A stretch of 64,000 bases of DNA, from assembly GCA_036924085.1 (NCBI GenBank), contig JAVGWX010000013.1, positions 67,959,859 to 68,023,858 on the forward strand, given 5' to 3'. The stretch's first letter is position 1. Each line of letters begins with the position of its first letter. The position numbers were made by a program, and so were the translations under genes. Below, in pieces: positions 1 to 11,276 of this stretch. A model generated the notes under the pieces. It had not been told where the DNA came from and ran no database searches. It saw nothing but the letters and a program-made list of their open reading frames with translations. The stretch is from Ariolimax columbianus. Taxonomy: Eukaryota; Mollusca; Gastropoda; Stylommatophora; Arionidae.

Positions 1-83
1 TATTTCCAACGCGTTTGCATGATCGATGTTATTGATTTTCCTAAATACAACAAAAGGTTGCTGTCCCAACAAAATATATATCT

Positions 84-569
84 GGTCCTACACTGAATTC
101 CGACCCAATGTGGGATACTTGCAAACATAAAGACAGATGGTTTCGCAAAAGCAGGTAGTGGCTGCACGCAGACTCGCCACCCACAAAGCTATAAAGAAGC
201 AAAGACACTCATCAAACGATCCATGATGGAGAAATTGAGAGACCAGCCAGCACAAAGAATACAAGTCAGAAAATGACAAAATAGACAAACTTGGCAGAGA
301 TGGGCAGACAAAGATCTTCAGACTTAGAACGGAATATTGCAGAATCAAAACCCACCTTCACGAAATGGGCCTCACCGCCACGTGCGATTGGGGAACACCC
401 AAGCAAACACCAGAAAATAATCCTGCAGGACTGCCCCCACCTATGCAGACCAAAGAGGACACCCTGGCCCCGGGGAGCGACCGTGCTCTAAAAGCTGTGG
501 GGACCGGCGGAGACCTTCGTTATTTCACCGGACTAGAAGTATTTCCTCAGTTGATCGAAGAAGAGTCCG
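84..569 (+). pseudogene. LINE family A relic: RNase H tail and C-terminal region
   Basis: Decayed 3' end of a non-LTR retrotransposon ORF2. Across frames it reads as the end of an RNase H domain (SYKEAKTLIKRSM near 210), then an IFRLRT-type segment near 305-330, then a Cys/His-rich end resembling the C-x-C...H-x4-C motif found at the C terminus of RNase H-bearing LINEs (near 385-440). Frameshifts and stops break it. It ends in TTGATCGAAGAAGAG near 553-569, and the same tail closes the copies at 32,226-32,668 (minus) and 36,903-37,365, which supports a (GAA)n 3' end. No 5' boundary or target-site duplication was found. The clade (I/Jockey-like) is inferred only from the RNase H. Confidence 0.7.
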
Positions 570-1485
570 TTTTCACTATATTGTTAAATCACATTTTAAA
601 GTGTTTGTTATGATGAATTCAGTTCATTTTAATCAATACAGGATAATCCTTTCAATCAATGTAAATCAACACTGATTGTATGCGCTTTACCAAACACAGA
701 AAACACCTGCATGAGTAATGAAGCAGAGAACAAAGGAAGATTTAATAAAAAGGAAGCCAGTTGCTTCGAACGGGCTATTCAAATATTTAGCGTAGGAACA
801 CTATCTCTTTCGACTTGTGCACGCTTTCCAGTGCTCCAGGTTTTATTTGGGGCATTATTACAGCGCCCGCTGTCACCACCTTTCTGAATGGCACTGCGTT
901 TTTAAAGACAGTAATTGAAGCCATTTTTAGGTATGGGGGCTTCTCCTCAAAGCTCGAGAAGACGCAGATAAAAAGGATTGAAGTTAGAGGCGCGTTAAGG
1001 CGAAAGTACTTGAGAATCTAGGAAATCTTCATACGGTTGTGTTATTGGATGGTACGCTATCCTCACGGACGGGAAACTGCTTAGCGTGAAAGGATACGTA
1101 TTAGGCTAAAGGTGGGCCTGCTGCTTAATGGACGCTCGTATGTGTTTTTTGTTACCTCTTATCTGGAAGAGCGAGTCGTTCAAGGCGCGAAGTACTTGTG
1201 GAGTCCTTGAGTTAAGTAAATGCAACACAAGTTTTCCCGCACTGCCGTTGGCGATGGAGTGCCTGTCGAGATTACCTCAACTTATTCTTTTTGGTAATGA
1301 TGAGTTCCCCTTTCCACGTCGGCATGATTTCTTTTTAATTGTCAGTAAGGTTTCCGTTTACAGTTGGGTAAACTAGGGTGTCAAGGCCAAATATCGAACC
1401 CGTTTCTTTTGTCAGGAAAGACAATCGTAACAGATTTGCGGTTGTATAACAAGGCTAGGTATTTTATGACCCCGATTGTACGACG
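570..1485. other. No recognisable feature
   Basis: Unique-looking sequence. Open frames here are short and show no motif, splice structure or repeat that I recognise. Confidence 0.5.
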
Positions 1486-1540
1486 TTTGTGTCAAGTTTG
1501 TCTTTGTGTCAAGTTTGTCTTTGTGTCAAGTTTGTCTTTA
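1486..1540. repeat. 17-bp tandem repeat, about 3 units
   Basis: The unit TTTGTGTCAAGTTTGTC repeats just upstream of the first large minisatellite. Its TGTGTCAAG core resembles the TGTGTCAGG of the neighbouring array, but homology is not certain. Confidence 0.8.
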
Positions 1541-1604
1541 TTTCTTGTCACCCTTGTTTTGTTTATCATTCTGTCGGCAGTTTTCTTTGTTATGCGAATC
1601 AGTC

Positions 1605-2655
1605 GGGCTAGATGGGCTGAGATGGACATCGCGTGTGTGTCAGGTGGGCTCTAGGGGCCGAGATGGACATCGCGTGTGTGTCAGGTGGGCTAGATGGGCT
1701 GAGATGGACATCGCGTGTGTGTCAGGTGGGCTAGATGGGCTGAGATGGACATCGCGTGTGTGTCAGGTGGGCTAGATGGGCTGAGATGGACATCGCGTGT
1801 GTGTCAGGTGGGCTAGAGGGGCTGAGATGGACATCGCGTGTGTGTCAGGTGGGCTAGATGGGCCGAGATGGACATCGCGTGTGTCAGGTGGGCTAGAGGG
1901 GCTGAGATGGACATCGCGTGTGTCAGGTGGGATCTAGGGGCTGAAATGGACATCGCGTGTGTCAGGTGGGCTAGAGGGGCTGAGATGGACATCGTGTGTG
2001 TCAGGTGGGTTCTAGGGGCTGAGATGGACATCGCGTGTGTCAGGTGGGATCTAGGGGCTGAAATGGACATCGCGTGTGTCAGGTGGGCTAGAGGGGCTGA
2101 GATGGACATCGTGTGTGTCAGGTGGGTTCTAGGGGCTGAGATGGACATCGCGTGTGTGTCAGGTGGGATCTAGGGGCCGAGATGGACATCGCGTGTGTCA
2201 GGTGGGCTAGAGGAGCCGAGATGGACATCGTGTGTGTGTCAGGTGGGCTCTAGGGGCCGAGATGGACATCGTGTGTGTGTCAGGTGGGCTCTAGGGGCCG
2301 AGATGGACATCGCGTGTGTCAGGTGGGCTAGAGGAGCCGAGATGGACATCGTGTGTGTGTCAGGTGGGCTCTAGGGGCCGAGATGGACATCGTGTGTGTG
2401 TCAGGTGGGCTAGAAGGGCTGAGATGGACACCGTGTGTGTCAGGTGGGCTAGAAGGGCTGAGATAGACACCGCGTGTGTCAGGTGGGCTCTAGGGGTCGA
2501 GATGGACATCGTGTGTGTGTGTCAGGTGGGCTAGAAGGGCTGAGATGGACACCGTGTGTGTCAGGTGGGCTAGAAGGGCTGAGATGGACACCGTGTGTGT
2601 CAGGTGGGCTAGAAGGGCTGAGATGGACACCGCGTGTGTCAGGTGGGCTAGAGAT
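1605..2655. repeat. Minisatellite 1, 39-41-bp unit, about 26 copies
   Basis: Each unit runs GGGCTAGATGGGCTGAGATG, then GACATCGCGTGTGTGTCAGGT. Unit length varies mainly through the number of GT steps before TCAGG (39 or 41 bp). Variants alternate GCTAGAGGGGCTGAG with GCTCTAGGGGCCGAG. Several frames stay open on both strands because the unit lacks stops; I do not regard them as genes. The last unit, near 2,640-2,700, grades into the next array. Confidence 0.95.
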
Positions 2656-4503
2656 GTCGAGAATCGTTTCGCGCGTCAGGTGGCTTCTTGAAGTTGAAAA
2701 TGGCATCGCTCGTCGGTTGGGTTCTGGGAAGTGGTCCACATCGCTCGTCGGTTGGGTTCTGGGAAGTGGTCCACATCGCTCGTCGGTTGGGTTCTGGGAA
2801 GTGGTCCACATCGCTCGTCGGTTGGGTTCTGGGAAGTGGTCCACATCGCTCGTCGGTTGGGTTCTGGGAAGTGGTCCACGTCGGTTGGGTTCTGGGAAGT
2901 GGTCCACATCGCTCGTCGGTTGGGTTCTGGGAAGTGGTCCACATCGCTCGTCAGTTGGGTTCTGTGAAGTGGTCCACATCGCTCGTCAGTTGGGTTCTGT
3001 GAAGTGGTCCACATCGCTCGTCAGTTGGGTTCTAGGAAGTGGTCCACATCGCTCGTCAGTTGGGTTCTGTGAAGTTATCCACATCGCTCGTCAGTTGAGT
3101 TCTGTGAAGTGGTCCACATCGCTCGTCGGTTGGGTTCTGTGAAGTGGTCCACATCGCTCGTCGGTTGGGTTCTGGGAAGTGGTCCACATCGCTCGTCGGT
3201 TGGGTTCTGGGAAGTGGTCCACATCGCTCGTCAGTTGGGTTCTGTGAAGTGGTCCACATCGCTCGTCAGTTGGGTTCTGTGAAGTGGTCCACATCGCTCG
3301 TCAGTTGGGTTCTAGGAAGTGGTCCACATCGCTCGTCAGTTGGGTTCTGTGAAGTGGTCCACATCGCTCGTCAGTTGGGTTCTGTGAAGTGGTCCACATT
3401 GCTCGTCAGTTGGGTTCTAGGAAGTGAAGTCCACGTCGCTCGTCAGTTGGGTTCTGGGAAGTGGTCCACATCGCTCGTCAGTTGGGTTCTGTGAAGTGGT
3501 CCACATCGCTCGTCAGTTGGGTTCTGTGAAGTGGTCCACATCGCTCGTCAGTTGGGTTCTAGGAAGTGGTCCACATCGCTCGTCAGTTGGGTTCTGTGAA
3601 GTGGTCCACATCGCTCGTCAGTTGGGTTCTGTGAAGTGGTCCACATCGCTCGTCAGTTGGGTTCTAGGAAGTGAAGTCCACGTCGCTCGTCAGTTGGGTT
3701 CTGGGAAGTGGTCCACATCGCTCGTCAGTTGGGTTCTGTGAAGTGGTCCACATCGCTCGTCAGTTGGGTTCTGTGAAGTGGTCCACATCGCTCGTCAGTT
3801 GGGTTCTAGGAAGTGAAGTCCACGTCGCTCGTCAGTTGGGTTCTGGGAAGTGGTCCACATCGCTCGTCAGTTGGGTTCTGTGAAGTGGTCCACATCGCTC
3901 GTCAGTTGGGTTCTGTGAAGTGGTCCACATCGCTCGTCAGTTGGGTTCTAGGAAGTGGTCCACATCGCTCGTCAGTTGGGTTCTGTGAAGTGGTCCACAT
4001 CGCTCGTCAGTTGGGTTCTGTGAAGTGGTCCACATCGCTCGTCAGTTGGGTTCTAGGAAGTGAAGTCCACGTCGCTCGTCAGTTGGGTTCTGGGAAGTGA
4101 AGTCCACATCGCTCGTCAGTTGGGTTCTGTGAAGTGGTCCACATCGCTCGTCAGCTGGGTTCTAGGAAGTGAAGTCCACATCGCTCGTCAGTTGGGTTCT
4201 AGGAAGTGAAGTCCACATCGCTCGTCAGTTGGGTTCTAGGAAGTGAAGTCCACGTCGCTCGTCAGTTGGGTTCTAGGAAGTGAAGTCCACATCGCTCGTC
4301 AGCTGGGTTCTGGGAAGTGAAGTCCACATCGCTCGTCAGCTGGGTTCTGGGAAGTGAAGTCCACATCGCTCGTCAGCTGGGTTCTTGGAAGTGAAGTCCA
4401 CATCTCTCGTCAGCTGGGTTCTAGGAAGTGAAGTCCACATCGCTCGTCAATTGGGTTCTGGGAAGTGAAGTCCACATCGCTCGTCATCTGGGTTCTGGGA
4501 AGC
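2656..4503. repeat. Minisatellite 2, 35/37-bp unit, about 51 copies, with higher-order structure
   Basis: Core unit: GTCAGTTGGGTTCTGGGAAG followed by TGGTCCACATCGCTC (35 bp). A 37-bp variant has GGAAGTGAAGTCC in place of GGAAGTGGTCC and becomes the dominant form after about 4,050. The 37-bp variant starts (GAAGTGAAGT) at 3,421, 3,668, 3,810 and 4,057, so the spacings are 247, 142 and 247 bp, showing multi-unit blocks. Early units carry GTCGG and later ones GTCAG. The unit aligns with that of minisatellite 1. Confidence 0.95.
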
Positions 4504-4964
4504 CCGGAGGGGCATCCGTCGCCAATTTAATATGTCCTGTTGAGAAAGCTCCATGGTCTGAGGCTAGGAATCTGGTGTCTTGAGCCTTACTGACTTAGAC
4601 GCTTATATTCGTTTTTGTGTTGTAGAGTTTTCTACCGTATGTGTATAGGCCCTTTTACCTATTCTGAAACTTAGTCGCTTATTGTGACTTTCCAAGCAGG
4701 TTACAGTGTTAACTATTTGCTCCCTTTTCTTCCCCAGTCCTCACACGGGCCACTAAATGAGTTTCGAGAGCTCTGGTAAAGCCTTCGTCAATGATAGTTA
4801 CATTATAAAAAACTAACCCTGCAGACTGCGTAGTGACTGCATGAACAAACGCCGTTTATTCCTAGGTCATACATATCCCCTGAGCGGACTTCTGCATTTG
4901 GAAACAAACAACGCAATGATTTTTATTTGAAAAAGATACGTACACACACGACCACGTGTATAAT
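4504..4964. other. No recognisable feature
   Basis: Unique-looking, moderately AT-rich DNA between two arrays. No coding motif was seen. Confidence 0.5.

Positions 4965-5038
<74 letters not shown>
4965..5038. repeat. (CT)n(TA)n compound microsatellite
   Basis: A run of CT dinucleotides to about 4,991 passes directly into a run of TA dinucleotides to 5,038. Confidence 0.97.
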
Positions 5039-5042
<4 letters not shown>

Positions 5043-5154
5043 TGTCTCAGTTTATCTGTACTGTATTTCTACTTTCTTTATTTTTGTATGTCTGTAAGTT
5101 CGTCCAACCCACCCACTCTCTCATCCATCCATCCGTTTGTCTTGTATTCGTAGA

Positions 5155-6075
5155 ACCTGTCTATCTATATTCATCTGGCTACCTGTCTATCTATATTCAT
5201 CTGGCTACCTGTCTATCTATATTCATCTGGCTACCTGTCTATCTATATTCATCTGGCTACATGCCCATCTATATTCATCTGGCTACATGCCCATCTATAT
5301 TCATCTTGCTGTATTAATCATGTAATAGGCCTAGCTATATTCATATAGCTACCGTTCTGTCTATATGCATCTGATTACGTGTCTGTCAATCTATATGCAT
5401 CTGATTACGTGTCTGTCTTATCTAAATTCATCTTGCTACCTGTCTGTCTACATTCGTCTAGTTACACTGTCTGTCTATATTCGTCTTGCTACTTGCATGT
5501 CTATTAGTCGTTACCTGTCTGTCTACATTCTTCTGGTTACCTGTCTGTCTATATTCGTCTGGCTACCTGTCTGGTCTACATTCGTCTGGTCACCTATGTC
5601 TTTATCATCTGACCACCTGTCCGTCTATATACGTCTGACCACCTGTCCGTCTATATATGTCTGACCACCTGTCCGTCTATATACGTCTGACCACCTGTCC
5701 GTCTGTATACGTCTGACCACCTGTCCGTCTATATACGTCTGACCACCTGTCTGTCTATATACGTCTGACCACATGTCCGTCTATATACGTCTGACCACCT
5801 GTCCGTCTATATACGTCTGACCACCTGTCCGTCTATATACGTCTGACCACCTGCTGTCCGTCTATATACGTCTGACCACCTGTCCGTCTATATACGTCTG
5901 ACCACCTGTCCGTCTATATTCGTCTGACCACCTGTCCGTCTATATACGTCTGACCACCTGTCCGTCTATATATGTCTGACCACCTGTCCGTCTATATACG
6001 TCTGACCACCTGTCTGTCTATATACGTCTGACCACATGTCCGTCTATATTCATCTGACCGTCTGTCTGTATATTC
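5155..6075. repeat. 26-bp minisatellite, two variant halves
   Basis: The first part uses TATCTATATTCATCTGGCTA-type units. From about 5,600 the unit is TCCGTCTATATACGTCTGAC plus CACCTG and is very homogeneous. The 5' part (5,330-5,600) is diverged. Open frames rich in Y, L, S and I across it are repeat translations. Confidence 0.93.
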
Positions 6076-6600
6076 ATCTGCTTGTCCGTATATATTTATT
6101 CATATGTGTGTCTATCTATCTCTATTCGTCTGTCTGCCTGCCACCGTCTACCACGCCCGTCTCTTCCTCTCTGTCTACACTGCCCCTGACAAAAATGCCG
6201 CAGCCGCATTCCCCCGAAGAAGAGGCGAAGTAAAGGAGACGTTATTAAAACAGGAGATATCCACGAGGACAGAAAGAGCGGGATAAGACATTGGAATAGA
6301 ACTAGCCATCGGAGCCAAACTCTCTTCATGTCCAAATTAGCACTCCTGCCTGGTTTTCAAGTGGCATCTAGAGATCCCCTAGACGTCAGCGGTTCCTGAA
6401 AAGACCCTCATTAACGGCCTGTGTAACTGACGAGGAGTTGAAGGGCCGTAAGCACCAGCACGGGTTTGCCTTGCTGTATTGCACCAGTCCCCCGATAGAC
6501 GTTATGTGTGTGCTGTGGTCCGCATGCGTGTGTGTTTGGGGGCTCCTTCGCTTTATATATCCATGTGGGATATGATTAGTGTCTTCTTCCTGGATTTACA
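6076..6600. other. No recognisable gene
   Basis: Starts in decayed TATC/TGTC simple sequence to about 6,150. The rest (6,180-6,600) looks unique, and I could not assign it to any family. Confidence 0.5.
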
Positions 6601-7019
6601 AAAAAATGTCCTTCTTTTCAATTTTTTTTCATCACTAATTTTTTCTCTTCTGCTTTTTTCTTCTTCTTCTTCTTCTTCTTCTTCTTCTTCTTCTTCTTCT
6701 TCTTCTTCTTCTTCTTCTTCTTCACAAATTTGTTCTGTTTTCTTTCTACTTTTCAAATTTTGTCTCTACCAATTTCTTCTTCTACTTTTTAAATTTCTTT
6801 TTTTCTCCTCCCCGTATACTTTTTTGCCCTTTTTATTTTATTCTTCTTTGTCTTTTTTCTTTTCTCCTTCTTTGTGTTTTTCTCTTTTTTTCTTTGTGTT
6901 TTTCTCTTGTCTTTTATTTCACTTATTTTCTCATCTTTTCTTCTTTTTCCCAATTTTTCCTCTTCTATTTGTTTCATCCTCTATTTGTTTCTTCTTTTCT
7001 TTGTTTTCTTCATTTCTCC
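6601..7019. repeat. Pyrimidine-rich tract with (TTC)n core
   Basis: A pure (TTC)n run occupies about 6,658-6,723 and is followed by T/C-rich low-complexity sequence to about 7,019. A 184-residue Phe/Ser-rich frame and its Glu/Lys-rich antisense frame are composition artefacts. Confidence 0.95.
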
Positions 7020-7143
7020 TGCTAGTCCTGTGAAGCACAGATCCCATCGGCTGCCTGCTCTCCTGATAGGACGCGGGAATCAAATCAGTTTCTGCACTCC
7101 TACTGTGACCCGTACTACTGCAATTTGTTTTACACGATGATGA

Positions 7144-7200
7144 GGTTGCTAGCACCATGCACATCCTTCTTAATTTACTTTTAATAACGTGACATAAGGT
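7144..7200 (+). repeat. Dispersed repeat W, partial copy
   Basis: The segment beginning GAGGTTGCTAGCACCATGCA matches the pattern at 33,205-33,310 (GCTGGCCCCATGCACAGCC, then a TTCTTTTACGACATGC motif). A further copy lies at 25,757-25,850. The family is unclassified. Confidence 0.45.
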
Positions 7201-7499
7201 TAAAAACGAATGGCCGTGTTTATACATATTACAGGGATCCTGCAGAAAGAGACAATTTTATAGGGAGTAGATATAAAGGCCTCTTATAAACACACAATGC
7301 GCAGGCTAGATAGAAACAAGTAAATATACAATGACCACTTTGATAGGTAAGTAAGTCGCATGTCCTTTTACAGAACGTAGCTACTTACAACCGCCACCTA
7401 TTTGGCTGTTCTAAGTTTCTTGGCAAGTGTGCTGTACGGTAGGTTGCCATTACTTTCCGTACGTGGAGGAGCATTCGCCCGAGAGAGAAAAAAAACCGT

Positions 7500-7592
7500 G
7501 TCTGCCAAACTGGACACAAGCAGGAATCGAACCCGGAACGTTTGGATTGTGAAAACCGAGCGAGTTTCATCCCTAGGCCACGCAGGTACAAG
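7500..7592 (-). mobile_element. tRNA-derived sequence, probable SINE head
   Basis: Read on the minus strand there is an A-box-like TGGCCTAGGG (7,571-7,580 region) and, about 40 bases later, a perfect B box GGTTCGATTCC (7,523-7,533). This is the internal RNA polymerase III promoter layout of tRNA genes. The arms do not form a convincing cloverleaf by eye, so a SINE head or tRNA pseudogene is more likely than a working tRNA. Confidence 0.5.
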
Positions 7593-7618
7593 ATTTTTAT
7601 TTACTGAGATGCGTTGGG

Positions 7619-7631
7619 GGGGGGGGGGGGG
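7619..7631. repeat. Poly-G run
   Basis: An uninterrupted guanine run on the plus strand; its length may be unreliable in the assembly. Confidence 0.9.
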
Positions 7632-7663
7632 AGCTGGGTTTGCCTTCCCACTGCGGTTCCTCG

Positions 7664-7795
7664 TTCTATTAGCCAGACTGCACCAGTAGCCTGTTTTCAG
7701 GATCGCTGCTTGGAGGCTGGACAAGGTCTAGGTCAGCACAGGTTCCTTGACCCTGATGCAAGCTGTAATATATAAGTCGGTGGCTGCTGCCAGGT
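7664..7795 (-). repeat. Dispersed repeat family X, decayed copy
   Basis: Plus-strand landmarks ATTAGCCAGACTGCACCAG, CAGGATCGC and TTGGAGGCTGG match in order the better copies at 21,267-21,602 and 48,145-48,475 (ATTAGCCAGTCTGC, CAGGATCACC, TGGAGGCGTAG). It is strongly diverged and partial. Confidence 0.5.
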
Positions 7796-7907
7796 TGTTC
7801 GCTGTGCTGTCTGCATTTTGAGTTCCAGGTCCCTAGATAACCGTGCATATCTGAGGTTGGACGTGGTCCGGACTCTGCTACTGCTTCTCCTCCTCCTCCC
7901 CTTCTGT

Positions 7908-8157
7908 GGGATTCCGTGGCGAAGTGGTTAAGCTGTCGGCCTCATGATCAGGTGGTGTGCGTTCAACTCCGAACGACGACGTCTTTTTCACGGGTGCTTG
8001 ATGCGGAGTCCCCTGCATCTTGTAGTCGGCCCCTAGTCGTCCTATCCGTGACTTGCCACTGGGGTCGGGCAGCTCGAGACGAGAGAGTGAGGATAAAAGG
8101 TAACGCAGTTAATACTAATTAAAAATAGCGCTAGCAAATAAATTATGCCATCATCGT
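7908..8157 (+). mobile_element. tRNA-derived SINE (family SINE1), near full length
   Basis: The head carries an A box TGGCGAAGTGG (7,917-7,927) and a B box GTTCAACTCC (7,961-7,970), consistent with a pol III internal promoter. The body has landmarks CTTGATGCGGAGTCCCCTGC, CTCGAGACGAGAGAGTGAGG and AACGCAGTTAAT, and ends ATTATGCCATCATCGT. The copy at 15,945-16,148 shares the body and end in the same order but lacks the A-box portion. No clear target-site duplication or A tail was seen. SINEs are mobilised by a partner LINE; none can be named from this copy. Confidence 0.75.
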
Positions 8158-8169
8158 CTACGATGGACG

Positions 8170-8590
8170 TCGGTCTTTACCTTTGCTTTTACCTTTGCTT
8201 TTACCTTTGCTTTTTTTTTACCTTTGCTTTTACCTTTGCTTTTGGCTTTGCTTTCCTTCTTCTACTTTTCCTCTTTCTTCTTTTTCTTCTTCCCATCTTT
8301 TCCCAACTTCTTCACTTCCTCCTCATTTTTCTTAATCTCCTCCTCTTTCTCATATTCCTCCCCTCTTCCTCCTTTCTCTCTTTCTCTCATCCTTTTCCTT
8401 CACTTCCTCCTTAAACTCCTGCTCCTCATTCTCTTCATCTCCCTTATTCCCCTCCTTCTCCACCTACTTCTCCTTCCCCTTTTTCTCTTCTCCCATTCTT
8501 TTTCTTCTTCTTTTCTTTCTCTTCGTCTTCTTTTCTTTCTCTTCTTCGTCTTATTCTTCTTTTTCTTATTATTTTATTTTTTTATTATTA
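8170..8590. repeat. Pyrimidine-rich tract, starts with 12-bp tandem repeat
   Basis: TTTACCTTTGCT units repeat over about 8,177-8,243, followed by T/C-rich low complexity to 8,590. It is strongly strand-asymmetric. Confidence 0.93.
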
Positions 8591-8703
8591 GTCACCATGG
8601 CCTAGTAGACAACAAATGTGTTTTGATTTCTTTTATTATAAGACTAAATATATTGCAGTTTATTCAAATCGGGCATGTGGTCCGAAGATATATCATCGAA
8701 TGA

Positions 8704-8945
8704 ACTGACAGCAGCTAGTGACTAATACCGGACTGCCTGCATCAGAGTCAGTGACCAAAGCTGACCAAGGCCTTATTCTACCTCCAACTGGCGACCCTGA
8801 AAGCAGACTGCAACATGCAGTCTGGCTTAGAGATTAGGGATTCAAGAGGGGAGGCAAATCTGGTCCCAAAAATGTCATACTTAAATCGGATGTGCTGTGC
8901 CAAAAGACTCATGTATTGCAGCCTAGCTGTAAACTACAAGACAAT
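8704..8945 (+). repeat. Dispersed repeat family X, decayed copy
   Basis: Landmarks in order: CAGACTGCAACATGCAGTCTGG, AGGGGAGGCAAATCTGGT, ATCGGATGTGCTG, ATTGCAGCCTAGCTGTAAAC. They parallel the copies at 27,297-27,625 and 37,366-37,715 with many substitutions. It lies directly 5' of the 57-bp array. Confidence 0.5.
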
Positions 8946-9011
8946 GTCACTGCCCTTATCAGGGTGAATGCCAAAGAAGACAAGAAATGGGACATGAAAT
9001 AAGCACATCAA

Positions 9012-10668
9012 TTATTGTGTAGGACCACAGAGGACTGAGAAATGATATTTAGTCCTGGTATATTCTTGTAATTGTGTAGGATCACAGAGGACTGAGAAAT
9101 GATATTTAGTCCTGGTATATTCTTGTAATTGTGTAGGATCACAGAGGACTGAGAAATGATATTTAGTCCTGGTATATTCTTGTAATTGTGTAGGATCACA
9201 GAGGACTGAGAAATGATATTTAGTCCTGGTATATTCTTGTAATTGTTTAGGATCACAGAGGACTGAGAAATGATATTTAGTCCTGGTATATTCTTGTAAT
9301 TGTGTAGGATCACAGAGGACTGAGAAATGATATTTAGTCCTGGTATATTCTTGTAATTGTGTAGGATCACAGAGGACTGAGAAATGATATTTAGTCCTGG
9401 TATATTCTTGTAATTGTGTAGGATCACAGAGGACTGAGAAATGATATTTAGTCCTGGTATATTCTTGTAATTGTGTAGGATCACAGAGGACTGAGAAATG
9501 ATATTTAGTCCTGGTATATTCTTGTAATTGTTTAGGATCACAGAGGACTGAGAAATGATATTTAGTCCTGGTATATTCTTGTAATTGTGTAGGATCACAG
9601 AGGACTGAGAAATGATATTTAGTCCTGGTATATTCTTGTAATTGTGTAGGATCACAGAGGACTGAGAAATGATATTTAGTCCTGGTATATTCTTGTAATT
9701 GTGTAGGATCACAGAGGACTGAGAAATGATATTTAGTCCTGGTATATTCTTGTAATTGTGTAGGATCACAGAGGACTGAGAAATGATATTTAGTCCTGGT
9801 ATATTCTTGTAATTGTGTAGGATCACAGAGGACTGAGAAATGATATTTAGTCCTGGTATATTCTTGTAATTGTGTAGGATCACAGAGGACTGAGAAATGA
9901 TATTTAGTCCTGGTATATTCTTGTAATTGTGTAGGATCACAGAGGACTGAGAAATGATATTTAGTCCTGGTATATTCTTGTAATTGTGTAGGATCACAGA
10001 GGACTGAGAAATGATATTTAGTCCTGGTATATTCTTGTAATTGTGTAGGATCACAGAGGACTGAGAAATGATATTTAGTCCTGGTATATTCTTGTAATTG
10101 TGTAGGATCACAGAGGACTGAGAAATGATATTTAGTCCTGGTATATTCTTGTAATTGTGTAGGATCACAGAGGACTGAGAAATGATATTTAGTCCTGGTA
10201 TATTCTTGTAATTGTGTAGGATCACAGAGGACTGAGAAATGATATTTAGTCCTGGTATATTCTTGTAATTGTGTAGGATCACAGAGGACTGAGAAATGAT
10301 ATTTAGTCCTGGTATATTCTTGTAATTGTGTAGGATCACAGAGGACTGAGAAATGATATTTAGTCCTGGTATATTCTTGTAATTGTGTAGGATCACAGAG
10401 GACTGAGAAATGATATTTAGTCCTGGTATATTCTTGTAATTGTGTAGGATCACAGAGGACTGAGAAATTATATTTAGTCCTGGTATATTCTTGTAATTGT
10501 GTAGGATCACAGAGGACTGAGAAATGATATTTAGTCCTGGTATATTCTTGTAATTGTGTAGGATCACAGAGGACTGAGAAATGATATTTAGTCCTGGTAT
10601 ATTCTTGTAATTGTGTAGGATCACAGAGGACTGAGAAATGATATTTAGTCCTGGTATATTTTTGTAAT
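9012..10668. repeat. 57-bp minisatellite, 29 near-identical units
   Basis: The unit begins AATTGTGTAGGATCACAGAG and ends TTAGTCCTGGTATATTCTTGT. It contains the inverted pair AGGACT/AGTCCT separated by about 14 bases, a potential small hairpin per unit. The length is a multiple of three and no stop falls in two minus-strand frames, so frames of 562 and 556 residues run through the array. Differences between units are few: TTTAGG replaces GTAGG near 9,244 and 9,529 (five units apart), and there is one TTATATTT variant near 10,470. I call it non-coding because the frames begin and end with the repeat. Confidence 0.95.
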
Positions 10669-10825
10669 TGCAGTCCCAGCAATATATTTTGTTCATTTTG
10701 AAATGTACCGCATTTTGTCTGACTTGGAGCCTAATTTATGGACCCCTGTTCTAACCATTCATGACTGTAGACTGTTTGTGCTATGGGCTACCTGTACCTT
10801 ATCTTACTCACTTCCCGGAATCGAT

Positions 10826-11276
10826 GTATTGGCTCTCAAACTTGCTGTAGAGCTGATATATTGGCTCTCAAACTTTCTTACAATGCCGTAGAGCATATAT
10901 ATTGGCTCTCAAACTTTCTTACAATGCCGTAGAGCTGATATATTGGCTCTCAAACTTTCTTACAATGCCGTAGAGCTGATATATTGCCTCCCAAACTTTC
11001 TTACAATGCCGTAGAGCTGATTTATTGCTTCCCAAACTTTCTTACAATGCCGTAGAGCTGATATATTGCCTCCCAAACTTTCTTACAATGCCGTAGAGCT
11101 GATATATTGCCTCCCAAACTTTCTTACAATGCCGTAGAGCTGATATATTGGCTCTCAAACTTTCTTACAATGCCGTAGAGCTGATATATTGGCTCTCAAA
11201 CGTTCTTACAATGCCGTAGAGCTGATATATTGGCTCTCAAACTTTCTTACAATGCCGTAGAGCTGATATATTGGCT
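10826..11276. repeat. 41-bp minisatellite, about 11 units
   Basis: The unit begins TATATTGGCTCTCAAACTTT and continues CTTACAATGCCGTAGAGCTGA. Middle units have GCCTCCC in place of GGCTCTC. A lone matching unit occurs 23.7 kb away at 34,968-35,018. Confidence 0.95.

Noticed and set aside
4991..5038. Promoter TATA element
   Set aside because: It is a TA microsatellite with no gene downstream.
6553..6756. Poly-Glu acidic protein on the minus strand
   Set aside because: It is the (TTC)n microsatellite read in antisense.
7500..7592. Functional tRNA gene on the minus strand
   Set aside because: The A and B boxes are good but I could not pair the acceptor or anticodon stems by eye. A tRNA scan would settle it.
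9012..10696. A 562-codon minus-strand frame that could be annotated as a repeat protein
   Set aside because: It begins and ends with the 57-bp array, a second frame is equally open, units are near-identical at the DNA level rather than only at the protein level, and there is no unique N- or C-terminal domain.
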